64,000 nucleotides of DNA from Pegea sp. RAD2-039 (GCA_034620365.1 JAQGEQ010000350.1:186001-250000), one strand, 5' to 3'. Numbered from the stretch's first letter, positions 1-15,616 are shown. Notes: generated by a model not told the origin, from the letters alone. Numbers and translations: made by a program.

Positions 1-1443
<1,443 letters not shown>

Positions 1444-4164
1444 AACTAAAAATAATGAAAAGAACCTGAACTAAGCAAAAAAATCAATTACGCAATTAAC
1501 TGCAAATAGTAAACATTAAAAATATTTTATTGGGCTTAAAGGTTGTACTTGCGACAAAACCTTATAGAAATATAGAAAGAATTACTACGATAACCGTGTA
1601 TCTCATGCTTTTAAGACAGTCTAAATTGCTCGAAAACAAAAAAGCTCTACATAAAACTTTAATGGCAATTTGAAAACATTTTCAACAAATTTACAAAAAA
1701 CCTGTCGATTTTAAGCTTATACACAAATTAGGTTTTACTACTTTTATTTGAGTGTTTCTAAGCAGACATAAATAAAATATCTACAAAAATAACTTAGATT
1801 AGAAATAATCGAGTAAAAGCTGTTGATTACTTTTTAGGTAAACAAAATAAATTTTCCAAATTTATTTAACTTAAGGCTTTTGCAAATATACTTTTTTGTG
1901 TTTTATTTACTTGACTGTTTGAGGATCTCATCAGTATATGTTGTGTCTACTAGAAGTTTGTGAGCTCTTAGCTGGCTCAACAAGAAAAAAGTTTGTCTGA
2001 ACTATAAGTTTTATTTTTGTTCTTGATTGAGGAATTTTTTGGAAGTTAATGTGACGTTAAAAAACTGATAAAGTTTATTAGTAATTATCAAATTTTAGAA
2101 TATTAGAAATAAAGTTTTGAAACATCCATTTAGTTTTTCACTAGTATTTCCAATTATTGTACTATGTTGAACCTAAATTTGTCAAATAAAATTCTTTCAG
2201 AAATGTTTTCTTCAATCTTTTCAATTAGATAACTGATTCAGCTTGTAAAATTCCAACCATATAGTTTAAGACTACAGTAACTTAGTAAAGCTCAAATTGA
2301 AAATAGAAAGTTTAATAAAACAACAGCCTGGTTAGGTAACTAAGTATTCAACAACTATTTTTAGTTTATTAAAAATCCTAATCTTTATATTTCATTCATA
2401 TTGATGAAAAACTTTTATATAAATCTTTCTATATAAATTTAGAGCTAATCCAGTGAAAAATAAAGTAATGACTTTTTGCAACTATGGTAGCGAAATTAGA
2501 GCCTTTCTAATAAAATACACGGTTAATTACTTGTTTCAAGCACATTTGAATAAGTTTGGCTTCCCGACTTATAACATTAAAACAAAATTTTCATAGCTCT
2601 GCAAATAGACTTTTTATCTGCGCTACCTTTCTTTTAAAAACGCTTGAAAAACAAAAATAGGTGATTTGCTATGTCTACTACTGCCAGAAGAGTTCTTTCT
2701 ACTTTCAATCGCAAATGGTAGAATTTGATAAATAGTTCTTCTTATTCTTCTCTCTTACTGAACTAGAAGTTTTAAGGTAGAAAAGTGCAAACTCAACTAA
2801 ACTTACTTTTTCATTAAAATGTTATACTCTACGTAATATTCAAAGTTAAATCGCTGATGTACAAACTAATGTTTTTATAGTCTGCCGGATGGGCACACAT
2901 TTTGACTAATGCTATACATCTTAAAAATAGTTTTTAGGATGATAGAAATTGTTAATATCTTAAAATAAGAAGTGTGAATATCTAATGAACAAAGAAAATA
3001 TATATTTTTTCATCACTTATGGTTATGTTTAACATTTACTTATGTGTTAAAAAAAACATCGGAAAAATTAGTTATTGAGTTTGATTACCAAAATAACTGC
3101 TGGAATTAAATTGTTTAATTTTTTTTTGCTTTTTCTTCGATACAATTTGATTGTCCGATAATATCATTAGTCAATATACAAATCTAGGCCTTATATTTGG
3201 TAAAAGGTTTTATCGTGTTGAATGATCATAGTGTTCTGCCTCCCATAAGTTTTAATAAAAAAACAGATTTTTGCACAGTTGATTACAAAGTTGAAGGTAG
3301 TTGATTATTTTTTAATCTATACTGCCATAAAACTATTTAAATGTATTTTTTTGTCATTTCAGTTCTAGTCTACTTGTTTTTGCAAATTTATTTTTTTTAA
3401 ATTTAGTTTCAATTTGTTCTTTTAGCTGTAAATATTTATGTAAATTAGAATAACAGATCCATAACATGTTATGTTCATCAATTTATAATTTTGTAGAATT
3501 ACTGATAACTTATTAATTTGATTGTATTAACGGATATTTGTAATAAATTATAAAAAGTTACCAAAAATATTTATTCATATTGACGTTTTACAGAGTTATA
3601 AATTGCTTATTATCTTTTTTATATTTACCATATATATGTCTACTATACAAAATATGTTTAAAAAATAGTGCAATAAAAAAGTTCTTAAATATTTATTTAA
3701 ATTTTTCTATATTTGATTTATTTAAGCTGTTGTTACTTATTGTAAATTACTTTTACTCATGAAAATTTATCAAGATTATTTTATTGATATGCTATTATGC
3801 AAAGTCTTTTTAAGTATTGCGTTTTTTAGAAAGTCAAAACATTTTTTAAGCTTTTTTTGTATTTAGTTTTTTGAAATAATTTTTTTTAATAGCTCTTAGT
3901 AAAAATGTAATGAATTTTTAGATTTTACTTTAACCATTTAGCTAAGAAACAATTTATAAACTGATTCAATCACATAAAAGACATTTTCAGTCTGGTTTGC
4001 ATATCCTTTGAAAGATTAGTATTTTTATTTATTTGATTTTAACAGGAGAGTTGTTACAAATAACATTTAGCTTTCTCATTACTGGTTTTTGATTAAATTT
4101 TCAATGTCACCTAGTAATTGTGAATTCTAAAAGTAAACTTGATTTTTATAGATAACATTTTGTT
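1444..4164. other. AT-rich intergenic region between divergent SRL and UBR5
   Basis: About 2.7 kb of very AT-rich DNA with homopolymer T and A runs. It must contain the promoters of the two divergently transcribed flanking genes. I see no coding exon, RNA gene or repeat family; the one open frame here (3580-3762) is low-complexity Leu/Ile/Phe/Tyr-rich and looks spurious. Confidence 0.6.
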
Positions 4165-7100
4165 ATGGATAATAAAGGAAAAATGTGTGATATTAGACTT
4201 ATAACAGTGAATTTTCCTTATGACCATGTATTTTCTGGGAATGAGGGAAACAAAATAATTGAAAAGTAAGCTTTAACTGATGTATATTCAACTTCATATA
4301 TTTATATTTTTTTTATAGATTATCTCAAACGTCAGAATCTTTATATGAAAATTCTGTTCCTCTTGGACCTCATGGTATTCATGAAATTGAACAAAATGCT
4401 GTTCAAAAGTTTGCCATCGGTCCAAGATATATTGCATTCCTGACCCAGAATGGATATATAGGTCGAATCAACTTTTGTGTCAATTACACAACAAGAAAAA
4501 AACCTGTAGCTTCTGATGATAAAGATAATACTTCAGATAAAGGTTTGAGTATTCTACAAGTATTTAGGTTCTCATGATAATTTTGTTTATACTCCAGGCT
4601 CTCATTCAAATCAAGGTCGACAACGACCACAGCCTTCTCGTTCTAAGAGCAACGTCGGTGCTTCCACAGGCTTCCCAAGTGGTGGAATCCGTTTAATCAG
4701 AACAACAACCTCTAGTAGTGGCGTACGAAGTCGAAACTTACCAATTTTAACCAGTAGTTCTCCCCGCATGATGGTATCACAGTCTCAGGTTCCTGAAGAT
4801 CTCATCACTCAAGTTCAAGTGAGATTTATATACTGATTGTAAATTCCCACCAACCGATCCAATCTCAACTAGAGTTTATGTGGGTCACTTATAAAAACTC
4901 GTCGACCACCATGCCCACAAACACTAAACAAATGTCGGTCATATAGGGGGTCAAATTAGGTACTTGATGGTCGTAGATGGCAAGTTTTCAACCATCTTCA
5001 GCTGTAGACTCATTTTCAGCTTTTCAAAGACTCCATCTATATTTCAAATCTTTTTAGAAGCTTTTTTTTATTAACTAATTAGCAAATCAAGAAGTGCTGG
5101 TGGTTGACTCTCGATTCTAAACATCAAATTCACCTTTGACTTCAAAAACACAGATGTCTTCTTTGTTATTAGAACATTCTGCAAGGAAAGAGTCGTAACG
5201 TCATCATCAAAGAACTTCAACGTAGCAACTTGGATGTCAATACAGCTGTGAATAATTTATTAAGTCGTGATGACGAGGAAGCAGACGAAGTCGACGAAGG
5301 TAACGCTCTTCTGATTATCTTTTTGCAATTTCGATTTGTAAACTAATTTAGGTGAATATATTCAATGTGAAGATCTGATGACTTGGTTAGATAATGGCTT
5401 TGGTAATTGTGACAATGCCCGTGTAGTGCTAGATCCTGAAGCTGCCATGCCGGAACATGTCATTTACAGTGGATTAATCAACAGGTTTGTGATTAACATG
5501 TGATTCAACCTTCCTAAACGTGTCATCTGTTCCTTAGTGAGCGTGATCGAAATCGAATCATGGAGCAGATTCGAAATAAAAGGAGAGTTGCTTCTCGAAC
5601 ATCGAGTAGTAACCGAAGTACAACTAGTACACAAGAAGCACTGAATCGATCTGGGGAACTGGAATCCGTTCTTGTTGATGTTCCGTCAGCAAGCTGGCCG
5701 GTTGAAGATAAGAAACCAACCTCGAAAAACAACAAAGAGAAAACAGGTTTATGATGAACTAGTTTCAGTCGCTATTTTCAAATAGATTCCATTTCTAATT
5801 CCAAACTCTTTCCAACAAAAGCCACTTTTTAAGAAATCCAAATTTCCAAACGTTCCGAAGTTTGAGGACTTGTAAATATTCTTTGTTGTAGACTCCGGTT
5901 TTTCTGCTGACTTCAACTTTGGTGAAAATGTGGACTGGTGGTTAGATGGTTCTGGTAACAGAGTGCTTTTCAAAGTAACCAACGAACCATTCTCTCAACC
6001 ATTCCACGCTTTCATTATCTTATCTTTCAGAATATTGCTTCAATGCACAGTGAGTTGATGGCTGTTGATGATGAGGGAAGACTCCGACAGTGGAAGTGGG
6101 ATTCTAAGGATCCTTATGAAGAAGACGGATGTATCTTCCACCCAAGGACCCTCTCTTTAGGATTAAAAGATCACAAAGTGATTTGAAACTAAAACCGACT
6201 CTTTTCTTCAACCACCTTTCTCAGATAACTCATTTGAATGGAAGCGAGATTCGTGCTTCGGTGGTAACCAATGACAACTCGATTTGTAGTTGGGCAGATG
6301 AGATAGTTGCTCAACATTCGAATGCCTTGGAGATTCAATGTTCGTTGTTCGAACAATTGAAAAATGAGAAAGTGAAATCGTTGGTGGTGTCGTCGCTCTA
6401 TTCAGCTGTCTTGTGTGAATCAAGTGAGTGATGACGTCACACACGCGACTGTCTTATCAATCCGCTTTATAGATCGCGTCTTCTGGTGGGGCGTGTACCC
6501 TTTTAATCAGCGCAAAAAGCTTATTCAAAAATCCCAGAAAGTTTTATTTGATAATACCGATAAAGAACAGGAAGAAACCACCACTGAGGTACCAATCACC
6601 TTCTCGTTTGCATATACGTCACTGATGACGTCACAGGTCATCGAAGGAATGAACGTGTGTTTGAAGAAGTTTCCGATCTATCGCGCCGGGGCAGTAGCCG
6701 TCAATTTAGCCGGGGAAGTACCCCGTTGTGGTCGCCTCGTCGACGCTGTGTGGGATTTGGAGAAAAAAGCCAAATTCGTCATCCTCGCACCCAACGAATG
6801 TGGTGAGTTGAAAATAGTGATGATGACGTCATTCCATCTCGATGTCTTAGGCTCAGGAAAAAGTAGCAAGAAGAAGTCCAAGTTGAGTTCGCGTAGTTCA
6901 AGTTTGTAAGTATGACGTCATTGATGGCGTGTGTAATGACGAAGAGTCGGTTGTCATAGCAACATCGATGCGCTGTTGGATACAAACCCGAGTAATCAGA
7001 ATCGAGAAGACGAAACAGCTTCGGCGGGAATCGAAGTCGATGAAGCCGGCAAACAAGTGATAGAAGAGTGGAGTGTTAGTGATCTTGTCTTCATCAAAGA

Positions 7101-10100
7101 TATCAAGACAACTCCCGTCGGGAAGGTTCTCAAGGTAACGCGCCCCAACCAATCACTGCATAGCAACCATCGAGTCGATCACTAGGTGGATGGTGACATC
7201 ATCGCTGTTCGCTTTGGCAACGATGCGGCGCCTCTCTTGTCGTTAAAGAACTTCCGCCTCGTCAAAAAAAGCGATGTTGTCCCGATGAAGTCGTCGACGT
7301 TTCGCGTTCTGGATTGTATCCAACGAACTCCGAAGCGACTTGTGGTAACCATGACAACCGATCGCGAACTTTACTACATTTCTGATCTTTACAGCTTGAT
7401 CCTAATCTCATCTTACATGCCATCGACACCAATGATGTCGGTATCATCGCGATTTCGAGCGATAATGACGTCACTGAGGGTGATATGAGTCTGGGAGTGA
7501 AGTTGTACAATTTGGGAAGTGGTAAATGTCAAACTTCGTGTCACTTACCCATCAAACCAGAAACCTTTCTGCCAAGTACTCGCGTTTGTGACGTCATCAC
7601 CACTTTGCGTCACATCGCTGTTTGTAGATAAAGAAGATGCAATGAGTGACATCGGATGCCAACTGAAAGCGATGTTCAATTCGACCCTAGCAACGTCCAG
7701 CACCAAGTTCCCAGGTAACGGGAAGGTTAGTGACGTCATCATCGCCATCGGCTCCACTCGACTGATCACACTGTAAACAGATTCCACCGAATTTGGTTCT
7801 CGATTACAACGGAATGATGTATCCGATCCAATCTGATGAGAATCAAGGTATCCGGGACCCTTCCTGGTTTGGACTTCCACCTCTTCTCGCCTACAAAAGT
7901 GGCGTGTACGTCGACACCGCTTCTAAACAGTTAGTACTCCCCCCCTCCCCCTGTGCTTACTCAAGCGTGACATCGACTATCAGACGCTGTGTACTTCTCG
8001 CGCTCGCCTTCAAACGCCAGCGATTGATGCCAGATATTTGGCGTCGCGATCTTGCAGCTGTCACCGCGCTTCTGACGCGATTAGAAGATTTCAGTATCGA
8101 TAGCACGGATGTGGTGGCGGTAAGTGACGACGCGATGTAATCGAAACATCGATCGTGACGTCATCACACGTGTAGATGATGAGCCGCGAGAAGTGTGATG
8201 GATATCGAAACATCTTGCACATGTGCGCGTGTGTCAGTATCGCTAATAGCAACAAAGAAACGCGCGATGAAAAGAACGCAGATGCCAACCAGATTGAAGC
8301 CCGCTACAAGTCAAAGTCGAGTGGCAGTCGAAGCGGTAGTCGCGAGAACGGTAAGTGACGTTTGATGACGTCATCAACAACGCGTAGCTGAGAAATAGAA
8401 CGAGGGTAGTTAAGTGATGTCGCGCTAGGTTCCGGCTCGGACCGAACATCAGTTGAGATAATGTCAAACATCCGAAACGCTATTTCAAATCTCGAACGAC
8501 GAATCGCGCTTCCGATTTCCAGATCCAGGTACGTCCCCTTCGCGTCTCCCAAACGCCCCATTTCGTGTCTAATCGCGTCGTTATAGCGCCTCGCCCGGCC
8601 AGGAACCCGCTCGAAGTCGCTACTCGCAAAATGACCCGCCGATGAACTTGATGGTAAGTTGGTCACGTGGTCGCGACCGGGGTCGTTGTCATCGCGACCA
8701 CCTGACCACTTGTGTTTGTCCACAGAGTCTGTTCTCGAACCAGAACACCTTCGACGACTATTTCGGCGAAGGCGAGCGCTGGGCCAACCGTCCTCAACCC
8801 CCCACCAACAACGACCCAGCAGACGTAGCTGGTAAGTGCGCGCGATTAGTTAGTGACGTCATCAGTAGAAGCAGTTTGAGTCAGTTGATAGTGGGGCGAG
8901 AGTTGTTGGGGGGTGATGACGTCACCAAAATCAATGCTTCTTCTTTCCAACAGAAGCTTTGCCAGGATGCGCGAGAACTCAGCGGCTGCCATGTGGACGT
9001 AAAAAGAAGGAAGTGACCTTTAACCTACCCCAGGACGCAAAAAGGGGCAAGCGGACCAATGCTGTGGCCATTTTGTCCAAGATCTGCACTTCTGCCCCTT
9101 TCCGACCACATCTATTTGCGCTTCTTTGTGAACAAGACGCGAACGGACACACCCCGCTACAATACGCGATCGCCAATCGCGCTTACGCGGCCGCACGTGT
9201 GCTCTATGACGCGATCATGTCGGTGATGGAATCGTGTGAAGATTCGAACAAAGAGATGATGGACTCGATGATGTATCCCGAACTATCAAGTCGCGATGAC
9301 AACCCGATTCATATGTTGTGTAGCAACGATGTTTGTAGCTTCACATGGACTGGGACACTTCATATCAACCAGGTCAGTACTCTATTACCACCTCTACCAC
9401 CTTTACTGACCCACATTTGCAGGACATATTCGAATGTAGGACATGTGGACTAACCGACTCGTTGTGTTGTTGCACGGAATGCGCGCGCGTCTGTCACAAA
9501 GGACACGATTGCACGTGAGTAGTTGATGCTGATGACCACTGTCATCTCTGATATCCACTTGTGACCAGGTTGAAACGGACCAGTCCATCGGCATATTGTG
9601 ATTGTTGGGAGAAATGTTCATGTAAATCGTTAGTAGCAGGTGACCAAGAACTTCGAATGAAATTGTTACAAAGTATTGTGAAAGATACAACTTACTATCA
9701 ACAAGCAAATAGTAAAGGTGAAAATATTCTCCGCTTCCTCGTAAGTACCCTTCTCTCCCTTCCTCCCCATACCTCATGTCACTCGTTGACAGGTGAAGAC
9801 TGTTGCTAGGCAACAACGCGAACATCACCAACATCGATCGCGATCTAGTCAACGAATTTCGACGAGTACAGTAATGAGTAGTCGACGAGGTTCTCATCGC
9901 TTCACCACCAAATCACCACCTCCTGATTATCTACCTGAAGTTCCCGAACACGACCTCAAACCACCAAAGTGAGTTGACGCGCGTTTCAAAGCGCCAAACC
10001 TGCTTCTAATCATCTAATTTCAGGTTTTGTCGCCTCGCCTTACATTTCCTCCTCAGTCAACCACTAGTGGTCGCTTCTCTCATCGACCACGACAAAATCA

Positions 10101-13100
10101 AGAACGCGTTAGTGATGACGTCATCGTCGTGTGTACTTCCCGAAGACAAAGCTATGTTGAATCAGCAACAAGGTACCAACAGCCCAGTACCTCATCTGTC
10201 CACTTAAAAACTGTCCCATAGGCATCTCGTACTTGGACAGCTTCACTAACACCCTTATCACTCAATGTAACGGAAGTGAAGCTCTCAACAACCTCTTAGA
10301 AACGCTCGTAGTCATGGCAACCACCGGTAGTGACGTGATTACGCGCGAACAGGGTCACCGCTACTGTCAGCGTTTCATTCGATCCGTCATTCGTGTCTAC
10401 ATCGTGCTTCAAGCTCAAGCCAATCCTGAAAAGTCCTCATCGCGCTCTTTCGCACCTTACAGGGAGTCGCGAAGAGTGAAATGTCGTCGCGTCTTCACGG
10501 TGACCTCCCTGCCTCCCCTCCCCTTCTCTTCAACTTGATTGGTTTCAGGCTCTTATTTCGATCGCAGTGAAAGAGCTGTGCGAGACTGCCGAGTCTCTGA
10601 TCGCTCCTGTGCGGATGGGAGTCGCTCAACCGTGTCAAGACTTCATCTCATATCATATGCAAATGAGTGATATTAACAACAGCAGCTCTGTCGCGTTCGA
10701 ACGCGATCCGTTCAGCCCATCGTGGACGCGACCCAACGATGGTGATGATGATGGTAACGATGACGATGATCGCGCTGATCTCGATGAAGAACTCATCATG
10801 CGTCCCTTCCAATTCGTGAGTTATCGCGTTTGTGACGTCACACACGCGTGTGCAATGAAGCGTGACTTGCAGCAGCAGGAGAAAAGCAAGAACACAAGCG
10901 CTTCGACATCTCGTGGTAACCAACAGCAACCAGGTAGTAGCGGTTCAAATCGTGGTAAAGATTTCGATTATCAACGGTTGCTTGGATACACAGAAGTCGA
11001 AGTATCGCCCACCTACGCTGCAACATATGTGAGTGCCCCTGTCTGTCCCCCCGCACCTAGTAACCGCTTGTTACTAGAACGACAACGCTGATTATCCGGC
11101 TTGTAGTCAAGACACAGACACCAATTCAGAAGGCGAATCCGAAGAAGGCGTCGAAATAGAGGTAGCGATGATGACGTCATCATATGTGATATCACCTCAT
11201 CGGTGTGTTGCAGAAGAGGGAAGAAACGAAAGTTGAAAAACAATCGAAAGATCGCGAAGCGGTTACTAAGGCGCCACCTCATGACTCCGATCCTGGTGAT
11301 GATGACGATGATGATGACGACGAAGATGACGTCAGTCTTCATGACTATGATAGTGATGATGTAGAAGAAGACACGGGTGCCGCTGGCGGTGGTCATGACA
11401 ACGAGTCAGATACTGAGTTCATTTGGGACGGCTCTAATTTGGAACGAGCTGCTACAAGAAAGCAACGCGTACGCGCGCGTAATGTACCCCATTCACTAGA
11501 GTGGGCGATGGGACAAGGCGAAGAGTTGACTGAACGACTTCGTAGCGTTCGAAGCGGCAACGGAAGCGCGGCTGGAACTTCTCGATCAAACGGTATTTAA
11601 TGTCTAGTAGATCGGGAATTATTTGTAACTTGACCGTAATTTAGCTTACATTTCCCCGCAACCTTTAGTTGGAGGTGCTGAAGGTTACAAGCATAGCAAG
11701 CTAGAAGAGATGATGCAATCAACAAATCCCAATTTACCGAGCGTGTCAATCACGAATGATCGATTAGCGCGATTATTTGGAATTTGTATCAGGGAGGTTA
11801 GCAACTTGCTGATGACTCTTAACAACAATCAGTACCTCGCTGAATCACCAATTACCAAATATCTTCAAGTCAACAAACACGTAACTAAGCGCCCTAGCAA
11901 CATGACGTCGTCACTTCATTCGCGCTTACAGGATTGTATCGAGTTGTTATCATACACTCGTCGACTTCTGCAACCTACTTGGGACTGGTTGATGAGAATT
12001 GTGGATTCATGCGAGGCCCAACTTAGATATGGACAAGCTCTGGCCCTACATACCACCACAACCCACCCTGACCACCCCAACCACAAAAACGAGTCTAAAC
12101 CAACTAAAAAGTCCACGGACAAGTCCAATAAAGATGAACTGAACAACGTGGACGCAATGATCAAACAAGTAAGCTCCCTAAAATACCTATTCCTACTCCC
12201 AACTCATCTCTTTCAGAATTTCCTCTCTTATCTCCTGTCGTTGATGCGTTCCCATAGTGATGAACATTCGGGAATACTCCCAAATATGGATGTCGGATCG
12301 CTACGTCACGTCGCGTATGTCCTGGATGCTTACATCTGTCTTCTCCGAGGTTTTACTCATCACAATCCGCATTCATCGCGATCCAAGTCTGAATTCTGTC
12401 GAACTCTCGACTCCATCGCGTAACTACCCATCTTCACTCGTCACCATGGTAACGAACGTCGCGTTGCTGTATACAGAGTGGCTGCAAGTCTCGGTGGAAG
12501 TGAGGAAGATGAGGAAGACGAGTTTGGATACTCTCCTTCTGTCACGATTCCCGCTCTAAGCGACGAAAACGCGCGCGTTTCTAACTCACCGGTGCTTAGC
12601 AACGATGAAGCGATAGAAGTACACGCGCAACCACTAGCCACCTTCTTCCAACGTTCCAATTCGATGTCATTTGTTGCTACTAACGACCACAACTCATTTG
12701 AGGTGCCCCAGCCGCCCCATTTGACGGCCTATTTCACCTCACGCGTCTTCCACAGCTTCCTGTCCACCAAACATTACCTCTGGCCGCCAAACCTCATCTT
12801 CTACAAATCAATTCGCGCAAAGAAGAGCTCTTCGGGCGACCGCGACTCGCCGATGACGTCACCAGCACTAATGTTTTTCCGAAACTTGGTTTGAGTCGAA
12901 GATACGATGACGTCACAGGTTTGAATCGTTGATGACGTCATCACTGACTAATCGATCATACGCAGAAGTTTCGATGTCAGAAACGGTTAGCAAGAACTCC
13001 GAAGGTGATGACGTCACGGACCGGAAACGATCCTCAGAACAATCCCTCGAGTCTCTGGCCCCTTGCCGGAAGCGCCCCAAAAAGTTGACCGGAAGTCGCG

Positions 13101-15616
13101 AAGGAGTGACGTCACAATCACCAGAAAAAGACACGTCATCAACGGCGGACTTTATTGACGATTCAGCGCCGTCGATGGACGCGGTGTTGTCGCGATGTCG
13201 TCTTTTGATCGAGTTGTTCAGTAAGGTGTTCCTGGATACGGTCGGTGCTGAACCAAAATCTATTCTCTACGAACTTGGAGGCTTTGAGGTTTGATCCAAG
13301 TGATTACGTCACATCTATTTTATTGATGACGTCACAGGTTCGAGAAGCAAAGTTCCGTAAAGAGATGGAGCAATCGCGATCGAGTCAAAGCGGTGATTTG
13401 TTGTTGAAAGTGTCACGTGATCGACACGAACTGATCCAACAAACATTCAAACAAATCAATTTACACTGCAGCCGAAGATCTGCCTATCAACAACCACTCG
13501 CTGTTGTCAGGGTAACCACTTAGTGACTTCCTAGTAACCAATCACATGCCTTGTTCATGTCCAGGTTAAAGTGACCTTCACCGACGAACCTGGTGAAGGT
13601 AGTGGTGTAGCGCGAAGCTTCTATACCGCGATCGCGGAAGCTCTTGCATCTTCTGAACCCTTTCCAAATCTCGACTATCTCCCACCTGCTTCATCCTCAT
13701 CTTCCGATCTTTTCAAGAATGTCCCAAGATCAGGATCGGGAGGAGGAGGAAGTGATCTCATTTTGCCTTTCATGCAGAAAGTTTGTCGTCGCGTTCGAAA
13801 CGGTTCGTATCGGCGTCTGACGTCAGCACAGTCGATGACGTCATCGTCTTCTGCAGTCACTCCAACAATCTTGTCTATGGCTGCACCTCCTTTCTACCCC
13901 AAATCATCAAGCAAACGAAGTACGCCCCACACTGCCACCCTACAATCACTGTTCGATCCTACTCACGTGCTCACTCATGCAGAACGAAGCCCACAGAGGT
14001 CGCGCGATCACAACAAGGAGATATCAGCTGAGCGATTATATCCGATCGTGCAATCATGTGCGAGTACTTCCACCAATCACGACTTCGTCCCAAAGATCAC
14101 TGGCATGTTGATGGGTAAGTAAATGCGCGCGTTTCTTACGTCAGCTAATGACGTCATTGTAGCGTTACCATCATTTGAACTGACCACGCTGGTCCGAAAC
14201 GAGAGGATGATGCGAGAACGCGTCATCGAAGCGATCCAGATGTTAGTTGAGAGTAACTATATGGATTCAGGTGAGGGGAATCCCCCAGATGCAAATGATC
14301 GCACGGATGCAGCGAAAAGTAGCGAGAAGAAAGGTGTGTTTAGTGATGACGTCATCGGATGATGACTTGAGTGTGATGTAGATGAAGAAGATGATGAAGA
14401 TGAAGACACAGAAGAGGCGATGGAGACAGAGACAGAGGTGGTGTCGAAATCTGTCGGAGAGGGTCCCTTGTTCTTCGAGCCTGTTAAAGGAAAAGGATTT
14501 CTTGCGCCTGCTATGTTTGGTGACGTCACAGAAGCGCGATTAAACGCGTATCGAAATGTCGGGCGTCTCATGGGCATCTGCTTGCTTCAAAACGAGCTCT
14601 TCCCGCTTTCACTGTGTCGTCACGTGCTGAAATTTATCCTTGGTCGCAAAGTAAGTGTTGCTTTGAACCGTGAACGACATCTAGTGGTCAATTGTGACGT
14701 AGATCAATTGGCACGATCTTGCATTCTTCGATTTAAATCTCTATGAGAGTCTTCGACAAACAGTTCGCGTTTATGACGCGGGAGAAAGCTTTGATCAAAC
14801 CTTTGTCGTTGATTTGCTGCCAGAAGAAGGTGGTGGTCAAGTGAGTGACGTCATCATTCGTGTGATGTCATCACTAGCGTGTTACTTGCAGGAGGAGTTA
14901 GTTGCTGGTGGCAACCAGTTACTAGTATCACATGACAACGTTCGCGATTATGTTCGTCGTTATGCGCTACAGCGTATGCTCGTGTGCTGCAAACAAGCTC
15001 TTGAGATGGTTGGTTAGCTGATCAGTCGGTTGCTTAGCAACTAACGTGTTGTTGACGTCACAGATTCGATCTGGAGTTCTCGATGTGATTCCACGACAAA
15101 ATCTGGAAGGACTTTCACCAGAAGATCTACGTCTTTTAATCAACGGATGTGGGCAAGTTGATGTACAAACCTTGATCAGTTACACCAAGTTCAGTGATGA
15201 AAGCGGAAATTCAGGTCGATACTTTGCGCGTTTGTGACGTCATCAATGACGTATGTACCTGTAGGTGTAACTGCTGAGAAGTTAACTGAATTCAAACGTT
15301 GGTTCTGGTGGGTTGTCCATCACTTTGATCACCATCAAAGGCAGGAACTTCTCTTTTTTTGGACTGGTTCACCATCTTTACCAGCAAGTGAAGATGGTTT
15401 TCAACCGATGCCTTCAATTACCATCCGACCTCCTTCAGAGCAACATTTACCAACTGCTAACACCTGTATCTCCAAACTTTATGTTCCTCTCTACTCTTCC
15501 AGGTACTTCTTTTCACATCTTCTTGCATCTTTAAATTGATTTTTTTTGTTACTAGGCAACTACTACAGCAGAAGCTGAATTTAGCGATCAAAACCAAGAA
15601 TTTCGGATTTGTTTAA
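4165..15616 (+). CDS. UBR5: UBR5 (EDD/hyd) HECT-type E3 ubiquitin ligase, complete
   Basis: The first exons are about 4165-4265, 4319-4542, 4598-4818, 5173-5299, 5352-5484, 5538-5746 and 5892-5974, then dozens more separated by introns mostly of 40-60 bases. Domains in order: a conserved N-terminal region; a UBA domain ([15 protein letters not shown]...[10 protein letters not shown], 5173-5299); a beta-propeller-like region (about 5900-8110); a UBR zinc box (about 9313-9640; [42 protein letters not shown]); acidic low-complexity stretches (10735-11400); an MLLE/PABC domain (about 14020-14265; [15 protein letters not shown]); and a HECT domain ending in [18 protein letters not shown], with the catalytic Cys codon at 15465-15467. 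The stop at 15614 follows the conserved IKTKNFGFV end. Known role: a large N-degron-recognising ligase that builds branched and K48-linked ubiquitin chains. No frame break was seen. From about 6400 onwards the gene is GC-richer than its surroundings and unusually rich in TGACGTCA. Confidence 0.95.
6432..15242. other. Cluster of 29 TGACGTCA palindromes in the UBR5 gene body
   Basis: Exact copies start at 6432, 6626, 6824, 6913, 7466, 7589, 7731, 8156, 8366, 8854, 8917, 10116, 10833, 11172, 11327, 12854, 12908, 12933, 13009, 13107, 13327, 13818, 13836, 14149, 14347, 14521, 14846, 15053 and 15235 (counted by eye). About two thirds lie in short introns. Exonic copies are read as M-T-S or D-D-V. 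Several introns end in TGACGTCACAG or start with GTGAGTGACGTCA or GTTTGTGACGTCA. The sequence is the consensus CREB/ATF site, but its function here is unknown. Confidence 0.85.

Noticed and set aside
3580-3762. 60-codon plus-strand frame
   Set aside because: Low-complexity Leu/Ile/Phe/Tyr composition from AT-rich DNA, no splice context or family similarity.
4819-5172. snoRNA in the first long UBR5 intron
   Set aside because: The intron has GC-richer segments and short complementary pieces, but no convincing H/ACA or C/D box arrangement.
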